From Marinilabiliales bacterium (GTDB lineage: Bacteria; Bacteroidota; Bacteroidia; Bacteroidales; BM523): a DNA stretch of 8,849 nt. The notes beneath the pieces were generated by a model that searched no databases, had not been told where the DNA came from, and was given only the letters and a program-made list of their open reading frames with translations. Where the stretch lies: positions 1-8,849 of the forward strand of contig PKSZ01000359.1 of the NCBI GenBank assembly GCA_002869425.1, in the 5' to 3' direction. Shown here piece after piece: positions 1-6,833 of this stretch (position 1 is the first letter of the stretch; every line of letters begins with the position of its first letter). The position numbers and the translations under genes are program-made.

Positions 1-206
1 ATTTTACAGTAAATCCTGTAGAATTGTCAGGAGAAATGGCAAAAATGATGGAAAACTATGGAATGGAACCAGTTATGCCTTTCGCTTGGCAATTGGACTT
101 TTTTGTTAATCAAGGCATTACAGTTGCAATAATTGTACTGATAGCTTTCATATATCCCTTGTTTAAGATTTCCAAGTTAAATGTAATGAAATCAATTAGA
201 GGTTAA
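1..206 (+). CDS. ABC transporter permease (FtsX/LolC-E type), C-terminal fragment
   Basis: The gene enters from the left edge; the open frame begins at base 3 and gives 67 codons before a TAA at 204-206. What remains is the last part of an FtsX-type inner-membrane permease: a short periplasmic stretch, one strongly hydrophobic helix (GITVAIIVLIAFIYPLF), then a basic cytoplasmic tail ending KISKLNVMKSIRG. That tail corresponds to the 'P-x-x-K-x-x-K-x-x-P/V-x-x-A/S-I-R' ending of LolC/LolE/MacB permeases, and the complete permease 17 bases downstream ends in the same way. Being followed by a second permease and an ATPase, it is most likely one half of a heterodimeric LolCE-like channel. The TTG at base 24 is not a credible start because coding continues upstream of it. 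The family call is firm; the substrate is unknown. Confidence 0.8.
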   Translation, partial: FTVNPVELSGEMAKMMENYGMEPVMPFAWQLDFFVNQGITVAIIVLIAFIYPLFKISKLNVMKSIRG

Positions 207-223
207 TTATTAAATTTTAAGAT

Positions 224-1450
224 ATGATCTGGTCAATCTCATGGAAAAATATCTGGCGAAATAAACTCAGAAGTTTAATTGTTGTAATTGCAATCACACT
301 TGGACTGCTGGCTGGAGTATTTTCATCTGCCTTAATGAATGGTATTATCGAAAGAAGAATCAGGGCTGCAATTGAAAACGAAGTTTCTCATATCCAGATT
401 CACAATAAGAATTTCATGGAAAATATTGAAATTGGTTATAACATTAACAATGCAAATGAAATTCTTGATAAACTTGCTTCATTTCCCGAAGTAAAACATG
501 TCTCTAAGAGAATGAAAATAACGGCTATGGCAAATACGCCAAGCCAGGGTACAGGAGTAAATTTAATCGGAGTTTATCCTGAAAAAGAAAAACAAGTGAG
601 CTCACTATATAAATACATCAATGACTCCAGCGGGACATACTTTGATGCAAAAAAGAAAAATTCAATTGTAGTAAGCCAAAAATTTGCCGATAAATTAAAC
701 TTAAATTTAAGATCGAAAGTAGTTCTAACTTTTGTTGGTACAGATGGAACACTAACAGGTGCTGCATTCAAGGTAGTTGGAATTTTCAAAACCAGTAATT
801 CTGCTTTTGATGAGATGAATGCATTTGTGAGATTTGACGATTTGGCACGACTTACCAACTTTGATACTTCATCAGCACATGAAATTGCCATCCTGCTAAA
901 TGATAAAAATCAAACAAATGAAGTTGCTGCTAAAATTGCATCCGCGTTCCCGCAACAAAGCACAATGACATGGCTCGAATTACAACCTGACCTGGGTATG
1001 ATTGCTGAATTTCTTAATCTATGGCTTTATGTCTTTGTAATTATAATATTATTGGCCTTAGGATTTGGAATCGTGAATACAATGCTTATGGCTGTACTGG
1101 AAAGAGTCAAAGAGCTGGGCATGCTTATGGCTGTAGGTATGAATAAAAAAAGAGTATTTTCTATGATTATGCTTGAAACAATATTCCTCACACTTACGGG
1201 TGGTGCTTTGGGCATGTTGGTTGGAGCTGTTGTAGTATATGTAACAGGGGAAACGGGCATTGATTTTTCGGCATATGCAGAGGGATTTTCTGCCATTGGC
1301 TATGAATCTATTGTATATCCCACCATTGGGATTGACTATTACCTTGGCGTAACATCACTTGTAATAATAACAGGTGTTTTTGCATCCATATATCCAGCCA
1401 GAAAAGCCCTTAAGTTAAATCCATCGGAAGCGATCAGAACAGAAATGTAA
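224..1450 (+). CDS. ABC transporter permease, MacB/LolC-E family (FtsX domain)
   Basis: This 408-residue inner-membrane protein has the four-helix layout of MacB/LolE-type permeases: TM1 at about residues 17-39, a large periplasmic MacB_PCD-like domain at about 40-260, then three helices at about 267-290, 315-340 and 373-391. The FtsX hallmarks are visible: the coupling-helix region ERVKELGMLMAVGMNKKR (293-310) and the C-terminal PARKALKLNPSEAIR (391-405). Such permeases do not move cargo through the bilayer like import channels; in LolCDE and MacB they pull lipoproteins or other molecules out of the outer leaflet or periplasm. It lies 17 bases after the preceding permease and 18 bases before the ATPase, so the three are surely co-transcribed. 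No Shine-Dalgarno sequence precedes the ATG, as usual in Bacteroidota. Family assignment is strong; LolC/E versus another exporter cannot be decided from this protein alone. Confidence 0.9.
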   Translation: MIWSISWKNIWRNKLRSLIVVIAITLGLLAGVFSSALMNGIIERRIRAAIENEVSHIQIHNKNFMENIEIGYNINNANEILDKLASFPEVKHVSKRMKITAMANTPSQGTGVNLIGVYPEKEKQVSSLYKYINDSSGTYFDAKKKNSIVVSQKFADKLNLNLRSKVVLTFVGTDGTLTGAAFKVVGIFKTSNSAFDEMNAFVRFDDLARLTNFDTSSAHEIAILLNDKNQTNEVAAKIASAFPQQSTMTWLELQPDLGMIAEFLNLWLYVFVIIILLALGFGIVNTMLMAVLERVKELGMLMAVGMNKKRVFSMIMLETIFLTLTGGALGMLVGAVVVYVTGETGIDFSAYAEGFSAIGYESIVYPTIGIDYYLGVTSLVIITGVFASIYPARKALKLNPSEAIRTEM

Positions 1451-1468
1451 AATATAATTCCAAAAACC

Positions 1469-2152
1469 ATGAAAGTAATTGAAATTAAAAACCTGCATAA
1501 AATTTACGATGAATCTACAGTTCCTGTCCACGCTGTAAATGGTATCGACCTAAGTTATGAAGAAGGTGAATTCGCAGCCATTGTTGGGCCTTCAGGATCA
1601 GGAAAAACAACCATGCTCAACATGCTGGGAGGTCTGGATAGCCCAACAAAAGGCGAGATCACAATCAATAATATTAAAATCAGTGACATGAAACCATCAC
1701 AATTGATAGATTTCAGGCTGAACAATATTGGTTTTGTTTTTCAGGCTTACAACCTAATTCCTGTCCTTACAGCCAAAGAAAATGTTGAATTTATTATGCA
1801 GCTGCAAAAATGGCCAAAGGAAGAAAGAGCAAAAAGAGCACTGGAACTTATGAAGGCTGTTGGACTGGAAGGAAGAGAAAACAGCAGACCGGGTAAGCTT
1901 TCAGGAGGGCAACAACAAAGAGTTGCCGTGGCAAGAGCGCTTGCATCAAAGCCCAAGTTCATTCTTGCTGATGAACCCACAGCAAACCTGGATTCGAAAT
2001 CTACAGAAACGCTACTGGATATTATGGAGAAATTGAATAAGGAAGAAAATATAACTTTTATTTTTTCTACGCATGATGCACGTGTGGTAAAAAAAGCCAG
2101 ACGAGTTATCACAGTTGAAGACGGTAAGGTAATTTCCGATGAAAATAAATAA
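1469..2152 (+). CDS. ABC transporter ATP-binding protein, LolD/MacB type
   Basis: This 227-residue soluble ATPase powers the two permeases encoded just upstream. All nucleotide-binding motifs are intact: Walker A GPSGSGKTT (40-48), Q-loop glutamine 92 in FQAYNL, signature LSGGQQQR (144-151), Walker B FILADEP (164-170, catalytic E169), D-loop NLDS (173-176) and H-loop histidine 202. The length, the signature and the 'DEPTANLDS' region are typical of the LolD/MacB/FtsE group, which always partners FtsX-type permeases. Its last 14 bases overlap the start of the outer-membrane protein gene, which implies translational coupling. The biochemical role is certain; calling it LolD in the strict lipoprotein-sorting sense is not, because Bacteroidota genomes carry several paralogous modules of this class. 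Confidence 0.93.
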   Translation: MKVIEIKNLHKIYDESTVPVHAVNGIDLSYEEGEFAAIVGPSGSGKTTMLNMLGGLDSPTKGEITINNIKISDMKPSQLIDFRLNNIGFVFQAYNLIPVLTAKENVEFIMQLQKWPKEERAKRALELMKAVGLEGRENSRPGKLSGGQQQRVAVARALASKPKFILADEPTANLDSKSTETLLDIMEKLNKEENITFIFSTHDARVVKKARRVITVEDGKVISDENK

Positions 2153-3320
2153 TTACATATTCGCCTTCATCCTGTCGCTCTGGGTATTTGTATCCTTTTC
2201 ACAGGAAAAACCCAAAAACTGGTCATTTACGGGCTACTTGAACAACATGCAATCGGTTATGATGGATGACATTGATGGTATCTGGGTTAATGATAACCTG
2301 ATACACAACAGGATGAACTTCACCTGGTATGCAAGTAATTCTATTAATATAAGCATACAGGCACGCAACAGGATCATGATGGGTGACCGTATTCGATTTG
2401 ACACACTGGGACTATATGCTGCAACTATATCGGCAGACAGGGGTTGGCTTGATTTATCTGAAAACTGGATAGAAAAAAAATCTGTTCTTATCAATACTGC
2501 GCTGGACAGGGCATGGATTGATTATGAAAAAGGGAACCTTAATATTAAGCTCGGAAGACAACGAATCAACTGGGGGCAAACTCTGATATGGAACCCCAAT
2601 GATCTTTTCAACAATTATTCATTTTTTGATTTTGACTACCCTGAAAAGCCTGGTAGTGATGCCTTAAGAATTCAGTATTATACAGGCATGACTTCATCAG
2701 TGGAGCTGGCTGCAAAAATAAATGAAAATGAAAAAATTACAGCTGCAACACTCATCCGTTTAAACAAATGGAATTACGATATGCAAATATTGGCTGGAGT
2801 ATTGGATGAAGAAGATGCTGCAATTGGACTGGGATGGTCTGGTGCTGTTAAAAATGCAAGTTTTAGAGGTGAAATGAGTTATTTCCATCCCATAGAAAAT
2901 ATTGCGGATACAAGTGGATTGTTTTTTATTTCATTATCCACAGATTATACTTTTTCAAACTCACTTTTTCTTCAATTAGAAGCATTTTACGGACAGATGC
3001 CTTCAAATCAACAAGTTTTCAGCTATACTCAATATTACAATGCGCCTTTGTCTGTTAAAAATATGGCCTTTACTGAATACAATATTTTTGCTCAAATGGG
3101 CTACCCAGTATCACCACTAATCAACACAAACATATCTGCAATGTATTTCCCAGATTTGAAAGGATATTTTATAGGTCCTTCAATTGATTATTCCGTTTCA
3201 AACAGTATGGATCTTTCGCTTTTTGTGCAGGCTTTCAGTGGCGAATTTAACAATACAGCGGGAATATCTGAAAGGCAGAATTTCACAATGGGTTTTCTTA
3301 GAATTCGATGGAGCTACTAA
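2139..3320 (+). CDS. outer-membrane beta-barrel protein, DUF1302-like
   Basis: The 393-residue product starts with a signal peptide (hydrophobic residues 7-19, likely cut between S21 and Q22) and continues as alternating hydrophobic/polar strands rich in Y, W and F, ending in the aromatic strand FLRIRWSY. A terminal aromatic residue is the usual BAM recognition feature of outer-membrane barrels. A distinctive segment, LGRQRINWGQ (138-147), followed by WNPNDLF (151-157) and PGSDALRIQYY (171-181), resembles the 'GRQ-x-x-x-WG ... NP-x-D' core of DUF1302-type barrels; I infer this relationship from pattern only. The ATG lies inside the ATPase gene (14-base overlap in another frame), so the barrel is part of the transporter operon. 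It may be the outer-membrane acceptor or outlet for what the ABC complex extracts. An unrelated porin carried in the same operon is the alternative. Confidence 0.75.
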   Translation: MKINNYIFAFILSLWVFVSFSQEKPKNWSFTGYLNNMQSVMMDDIDGIWVNDNLIHNRMNFTWYASNSINISIQARNRIMMGDRIRFDTLGLYAATISADRGWLDLSENWIEKKSVLINTALDRAWIDYEKGNLNIKLGRQRINWGQTLIWNPNDLFNNYSFFDFDYPEKPGSDALRIQYYTGMTSSVELAAKINENEKITAATLIRLNKWNYDMQILAGVLDEEDAAIGLGWSGAVKNASFRGEMSYFHPIENIADTSGLFFISLSTDYTFSNSLFLQLEAFYGQMPSNQQVFSYTQYYNAPLSVKNMAFTEYNIFAQMGYPVSPLINTNISAMYFPDLKGYFIGPSIDYSVSNSMDLSLFVQAFSGEFNNTAGISERQNFTMGFLRIRWSY

Positions 3321-4243
3321 GACACTATGTCCTGGCGTATTCTATGAATGGCTTTCTTTATCTCAACTATCTGATTTTCTGATATTACAGCAGTACTTCC
3401 ATCCAATTTGATAACCTTGTTAACCGTATCAATTTCAGTACTCACACCACCCACTACAATATCGATATCAGCATATATTTTTTTAAGTTGCTTTACCATC
3501 ACAATATAATGGTGTATATCGGGATTGTCATAAGAATTTTGCAACAACACAAGAATATTATTCAATGAAAATTTTTGCTGAGCAATATGTTCGGCTATTT
3601 TATTCTTATCAGAATTTTGCTCATAATAAAGATTAATGGCAATATGCAGAGCTTCAACCCATCCTCCGAAATAAATCAGCGCTGCCGTGCTCTTCCTGTC
3701 ATTGTCTTTCAGGTAATCATCAGCATGCAAATACGCATCCTGAATCAGGTTAAAAATACTGTCCTGGCTATCCATAAACTGGTCTGCCTTTCCCAGTGTC
3801 TTCGAAACTTCCTCTTCAGGTATGCCAAGATCCCTGGTTAAATTTTTTATGGTTGCCAGATAATTGATGGCAGCCTGCTTTTCATTAAACAGACGACTAT
3901 AAATCATATCTGTACCAAATACACCCATGTTTAATGCCAGTTTCACATTGGAAGTATACCTGCTTTTATTTCCTGTTTCGTTTAATAATTCTGGTTTGAA
4001 AGCAGTATTTGAATAACGCACAAAATTTGTCAATTGAACAGGAGAAGTTAAATCATAAAATACCTGTGTCATAGTATCCTGCTCATTCAACACATTATCT
4101 GTTTCTATATGCGATGCGTCAATGTTCGACACATCATTGGATGCGACTTCAATATTTTCATTCTGTTTTTCACTGCAGGAAACGAAAATAAAAGCAAATA
4201 GTGCACAAAAGAGAATGACTCCCGGAAATTTTAATCCAAACAT
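3317..4243 (-). CDS. predicted lipoprotein of unknown function
   Basis: I do not recognise a named family. The protein (308 residues from the ATG at 4243) has a type II signal sequence: a hydrophobic run followed by FVSC, with cysteine 23 as the predicted lipidated residue. A low-complexity, acidic, asparagine-rich linker (to about residue 60) precedes a mostly helical domain (about 65-265) and a short C-terminal segment rich in valine, isoleucine and threonine. A GTG two codons upstream (4249) would give 310 residues; I prefer ATG because it is the commoner start and sits well behind the promoter match at 4269-4299. The helical body has no visible catalytic motif. The gene is convergent with the barrel gene and shares the CTAA stop site with it; upstream on the same strand lies the nuclease gene, 95 bases away. 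A periplasm-facing or surface lipoprotein is equally possible. Confidence 0.8.
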   Translation of the reverse strand: MFGLKFPGVILFCALFAFIFVSCSEKQNENIEVASNDVSNIDASHIETDNVLNEQDTMTQVFYDLTSPVQLTNFVRYSNTAFKPELLNETGNKSRYTSNVKLALNMGVFGTDMIYSRLFNEKQAAINYLATIKNLTRDLGIPEEEVSKTLGKADQFMDSQDSIFNLIQDAYLHADDYLKDNDRKSTAALIYFGGWVEALHIAINLYYEQNSDKNKIAEHIAQQKFSLNNILVLLQNSYDNPDIHHYIVMVKQLKKIYADIDIVVGGVSTEIDTVNKVIKLDGSTAVISENQIVEIKKAIHRIRQDIVS

Positions 4244-4268
4244 AAACACCTATTTTAGTTAGCTTTTA

Positions 4269-4299
4269 CAAAAATACTAAAATTTAACCTGTATATCAA
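4269..4299 (-). promoter_or_regulatory. Bacteroidota-type promoter for the lipoprotein gene
   Basis: On the minus strand, TATTTTTG (4276 down to 4269) is an exact match to the Bacteroidota -7 consensus TAnnTTTG. A TTG (4299 to 4297) lies 20 bases upstream of it, which fits the -33 element at the usual spacing. Transcription would begin around 4260-4266, leaving a short leader of roughly 20 bases before the ATG at 4243. The match implies that the lipoprotein can be transcribed independently of the nuclease gene upstream. Confidence 0.55.
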
Positions 4300-4338
4300 C
4301 AGATTATATTTTGACAAACAATTTGCCTTCTTATTCAA

Positions 4339-5367
4339 CTATTTATTTACGACCAACCTTTTAACAATGGCTCGATTATCTGATTCAAATTTCACAAAAT
4401 AAGCCCCTATACGCAAATCATTAATCTTAAGTTCTGTCCTCTTATCAAAACTAACATTCTCAACTGTCTTTACCGGACTACCAATAGCATTAATAAAGGT
4501 TACCTTAAACTTTTTGCCCTCAACATTATTACCACTTATATACAATACATCCTTTGCCGGATTTGGATAGGTAACAACCGAAAAATCATCATCGAACGCT
4601 TTCTCTTCTATCGAAGCAGAGGGATCATAAATAAGATCAACGAACTCAGGTCTATCTATAAAAGGATTTCTGTTTCCCTGCACCCCATAAATTACATCAT
4701 TCCTGTGTCTTTCAAAATCATCAGGCGGATCATCTTCATGCCACTGTAACAAAACGGATTTTTTCCCAAAAAGCGGATTCGGATCTGTATTAACAGCATC
4801 AACCAATTCCAGATTCAACTCTCCATTATCTCCTTCATACCTAACATCCATATAAAGAATCATCCTGGCTACATCACCTTTCACAGCATCCCTTGGTTCC
4901 CATGAATCACTATCATATCTACATTGTGTGGCCTCACTATGATAATTTCCACCATTGTCAAAATCAAGATTTCCTCTTGAGCTATTCACACTGGCATCTG
5001 TAGGCCTAATATGATGTGCATCTGTTCCACAAGGTTTACTTTCGCCAAAATCTCCGTGAGATTTAGCCCAAACATGCTCTCTGTTCCAATCATCTGCGCC
5101 TCCTCCAAAAGAACTTTTCGACTGACTTCTTCCAGTATACAGCAAAATTACATTGTTACTATTATTCGGATCTTCATCTGTATCTTCAAGTAATTCCGGC
5201 AAATCATCATAACTTAACTCATAATGATTATCAATAATTTCATGCAATGCCTCTTTTAAAGCATCTCCTGTCAATCCTTCCGCAGAATCATAATACCCTG
5301 ACGGAATCTGGGACCATACTCCATTTATAATTAGTAAACAAAGTAGAAAAAGTAAAGATTTTTTCAT
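4339..5367 (-). CDS. secreted endonuclease I family nuclease with T9SS sorting domain
   Basis: The 342-residue protein has a signal peptide (hydrophobic residues 5-15, likely cut near S19-Q20), an endonuclease I (EndA/NucM/Vvn) domain and a C-terminal Por/T9SS type A sorting domain. The catalytic ββα-metal core is visible: WNREHVW (94-100), where E97 and H98 match the metal-binding Glu and general-base His of Vibrio Vvn, then GTDAHHIRPTD (114-124) and RGNLDF (131-136), where N133 matches the second metal ligand. The family's later signatures DVARMILYMDVRY (165-177) and WHEDDPPDDFERHRN (209-223) are also intact. The sorting domain (about 264-342) opens with YPNPAKDVLYI and ends KRLVVNK. The enzyme should cut DNA and RNA non-specifically outside the cell or at its surface, for nutrient scavenging or eDNA removal. 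It is divergent from dtd, with 144 bases between them. Confidence 0.93.
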   Translation of the reverse strand: MKKSLLFLLCLLIINGVWSQIPSGYYDSAEGLTGDALKEALHEIIDNHYELSYDDLPELLEDTDEDPNNSNNVILLYTGRSQSKSSFGGGADDWNREHVWAKSHGDFGESKPCGTDAHHIRPTDASVNSSRGNLDFDNGGNYHSEATQCRYDSDSWEPRDAVKGDVARMILYMDVRYEGDNGELNLELVDAVNTDPNPLFGKKSVLLQWHEDDPPDDFERHRNDVIYGVQGNRNPFIDRPEFVDLIYDPSASIEEKAFDDDFSVVTYPNPAKDVLYISGNNVEGKKFKVTFINAIGSPVKTVENVSFDKRTELKINDLRIGAYFVKFESDNRAIVKRLVVNK

Positions 5368-5414
5368 TCCAATTAGGTTTATTAGTTTTATACTTAGTTA
5401 TGAGCGCTTTTGTT

Positions 5415-5426
5415 TCAAATATTTGA
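5415..5426. promoter_or_regulatory. 12-bp palindrome in the divergent intergenic region
   Basis: TCAAATATTTGA is a perfect 12-base palindrome in the 144-base gap between the nuclease gene (-) and dtd (+). Each strand reads AATATTTG, one base off the TAnnTTTG -7 consensus, but neither strand has a TTG at the expected -33 position. It could be an operator half-site pair or a weak bidirectional promoter. AT-rich palindromes of this size do arise by chance. I found no exact promoter consensus for either flanking gene in the rest of this gap. Confidence 0.25.
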
Positions 5427-5511
5427 CCATCCATAAAAAGATATTAGTGTAAACGAAAGCCATTCAGTTGAATAACGCAAATTGTATTAAACAAAATTTA
5501 TACCAGTAAGT

Positions 5512-5964
5512 ATGAGAGTAGTTCTGCAAAGAGTAGATAAAGCATCGGTTGAAATCGACAACAAAATATTTTCTAAAATAAATCAAGGGATTTTGATTTT
5601 GGTTGGAATTGAGAATGAAGACCATGAGGAAGACATCAACTGGCTATGTAAGAAGATCGTACAATTAAGAATTTTTAATGATGAAAGCGGTATCATGAAT
5701 AAATCTGTTCAAGATATCAACGGTGAAATACTTACTATTAGCCAGTTTACTTTGCATGCAAAAACAAAAAAAGGAAACCGACCTTCTTATATTCATGCTG
5801 CCAAACCAGATATTTCAATTCCAATATATGAGAAATTTGTGTCTCGTTTGTCAGACGAACTTGGTCGAACTGTAAAAACGGGTAAATTTGGAGCCATGAT
5901 GAATATTTCTCTGGTTAATTCCGGACCAGTAACTATTTTAATTGACAGTAAAAAGAAAGAATGA
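5512..5964 (+). CDS. dtd: D-aminoacyl-tRNA deacylase
   Basis: DTD hydrolyses D-amino acids (and glycine) mischarged onto tRNA in the cytoplasm, keeping translation homochiral. The 150-residue length is the family norm. The N-terminus MRVVLQRV and the two active-site motifs are clear: SQFTLHA (77-83) and the Gly-cisPro loop NSGPVT (136-141, G138-P139), preceded by KTGKFGAMM (122-130). The usual loop reads NDGPVT; here serine 137 replaces aspartate, a small variation that leaves the Gly-Pro pair intact. The start has no Shine-Dalgarno sequence, but the family-typical MRVVLQRV confirms it. The gene opens the right-hand cluster: its TGA overlaps the next ATG (ATGA), so translation is probably coupled with the secreted protein downstream. 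Confidence 0.96.
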   Translation: MRVVLQRVDKASVEIDNKIFSKINQGILILVGIENEDHEEDINWLCKKIVQLRIFNDESGIMNKSVQDINGEILTISQFTLHAKTKKGNRPSYIHAAKPDISIPIYEKFVSRLSDELGRTVKTGKFGAMMNISLVNSGPVTILIDSKKKE

Positions 5965-6833
5965 AATACACAATTATTCTAATATTATTAATTATTGCTT
6001 TCCCGTCAGTACACTTAAACGCCCAATGCATCACTGATGCTGGAGCCCAAGACACGATCTGTGGAAACAACTACACATTTAATGCAACACAAGTTCCGGC
6101 AGGCTATTCTTCTATATGGGCAAGTAGCTATCCCAATGCTGAATGGAGCGATAGTTCTGCACCCTATGCAAGCGTTAAATTACCATTACTAAATTCCTAC
6201 AATAATTTCACATCCGTTGATGTGCAGTTTTCCTGGACTATATATTCCGATACTTGTACTGCCACAGACAGTGTTTGGATTCATTTTATCAAAGAGCCTG
6301 ATCCAAATGCAGGACCTGACGATACAATATGCGATTTGTCTTATACATTTCAACCCGTTACAGGGCCCGAATATTTTAACTATATATGGTCGTATTGCAT
6401 TTGTGGAAGTCCTGCTACAGCTTCATATACATGGAACTCTTACCCTCCTGACAATCATGAATCTCAGGTAAATGTGAGTGAATACGGTTCATATCTGTTT
6501 GTTTTTGGTGCATATAACCCTGAAGACATCTATTGCAGGGACAAAGATTCTGTAATTGTTGTTTTTGAAAATTGCACAAATCTTTTAATTCCGAAATTAA
6601 ACACGCAAAATTGCACATACAAAGATGGTTCGCTTATGATCAACAGCAATGTTTTCCTAAAAGATATGCAGATTAGCATACAAAACCTTCAGGGAAAAGT
6701 AGTTTATAATACAACCATTTCAAAACAATCCGGAATAAACAAAATTGCACTTCAAGACATACCTTCCTCCATTTATGTAGTGGTATTTAAGTGTGAAAAC
6801 AAACAGTATGCCTATAAATTCTTCAAACCATAA
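5961..6833 (+). CDS. secreted protein with two PKD/Ig-like repeats and T9SS-type C-terminus
   Basis: This 290-residue protein has a signal peptide (hydrophobic residues 4-14; likely cut after LNA at 21). Two copies of an Ig/PKD-like module follow, at about 26-112 and 116-204. Both open with a D/N-A-G-x-x-DTIC-x-x-x-YTF motif (DTIC at 31-34 and 121-124) and close with a cysteine plus DSVWIHF or DSVIVVF strand. The C-terminal part (about 212-290) looks like a Por/T9SS type A sorting domain: ISIQNLQGKVVYN, GINKIALQDIPSSIYVV and final YKFFKP. It is therefore probably an extracellular or cell-surface protein exported by type IX secretion, with an adhesion or structural role at most; no enzymatic motif is seen. 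It overlaps dtd by four bases and its TAA overlaps the next ATG by one base, an unexpected position for a surface protein among cytoplasmic housekeeping genes. Confidence 0.82.
   Translation: MKYTIILILLIIAFPSVHLNAQCITDAGAQDTICGNNYTFNATQVPAGYSSIWASSYPNAEWSDSSAPYASVKLPLLNSYNNFTSVDVQFSWTIYSDTCTATDSVWIHFIKEPDPNAGPDDTICDLSYTFQPVTGPEYFNYIWSYCICGSPATASYTWNSYPPDNHESQVNVSEYGSYLFVFGAYNPEDIYCRDKDSVIVVFENCTNLLIPKLNTQNCTYKDGSLMINSNVFLKDMQISIQNLQGKVVYNTTISKQSGINKIALQDIPSSIYVVVFKCENKQYAYKFFKP

Noticed and set aside
574..2494. Minus-strand open frames of 86-121 codons (574-891, 1027-1296, 1747-2112, 2234-2494)
   Set aside because: They lie antisense inside the permease, ATPase and barrel genes, have no recognisable domains and are rich in residues expected from reverse reading of AT-rich coding DNA.
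3408..3432. TTGATA/TATCAA inverted repeat just past the convergent stops
   Set aside because: It has a 13-base loop, lies inside the lipoprotein gene and has no T tract; not credible as a terminator.
3184..3841. Plus-strand frames at 3184-3411 and 3575-3841
   Set aside because: The first overlaps the end of the barrel gene and runs antisense into the lipoprotein gene; the second is wholly antisense to the lipoprotein gene. Neither has a plausible protein signature.
4250..4338. Search for a terminator after the nuclease gene
   Set aside because: Only a weak GGCAAA/TTTGTC pairing with a G-U wobble and no following T run was seen on the minus strand, so no terminator is called.
5011..5193. Plus-strand frame of 60 codons
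   Set aside because: It is antisense to the catalytic domain of the endonuclease I gene, whose motifs are intact.
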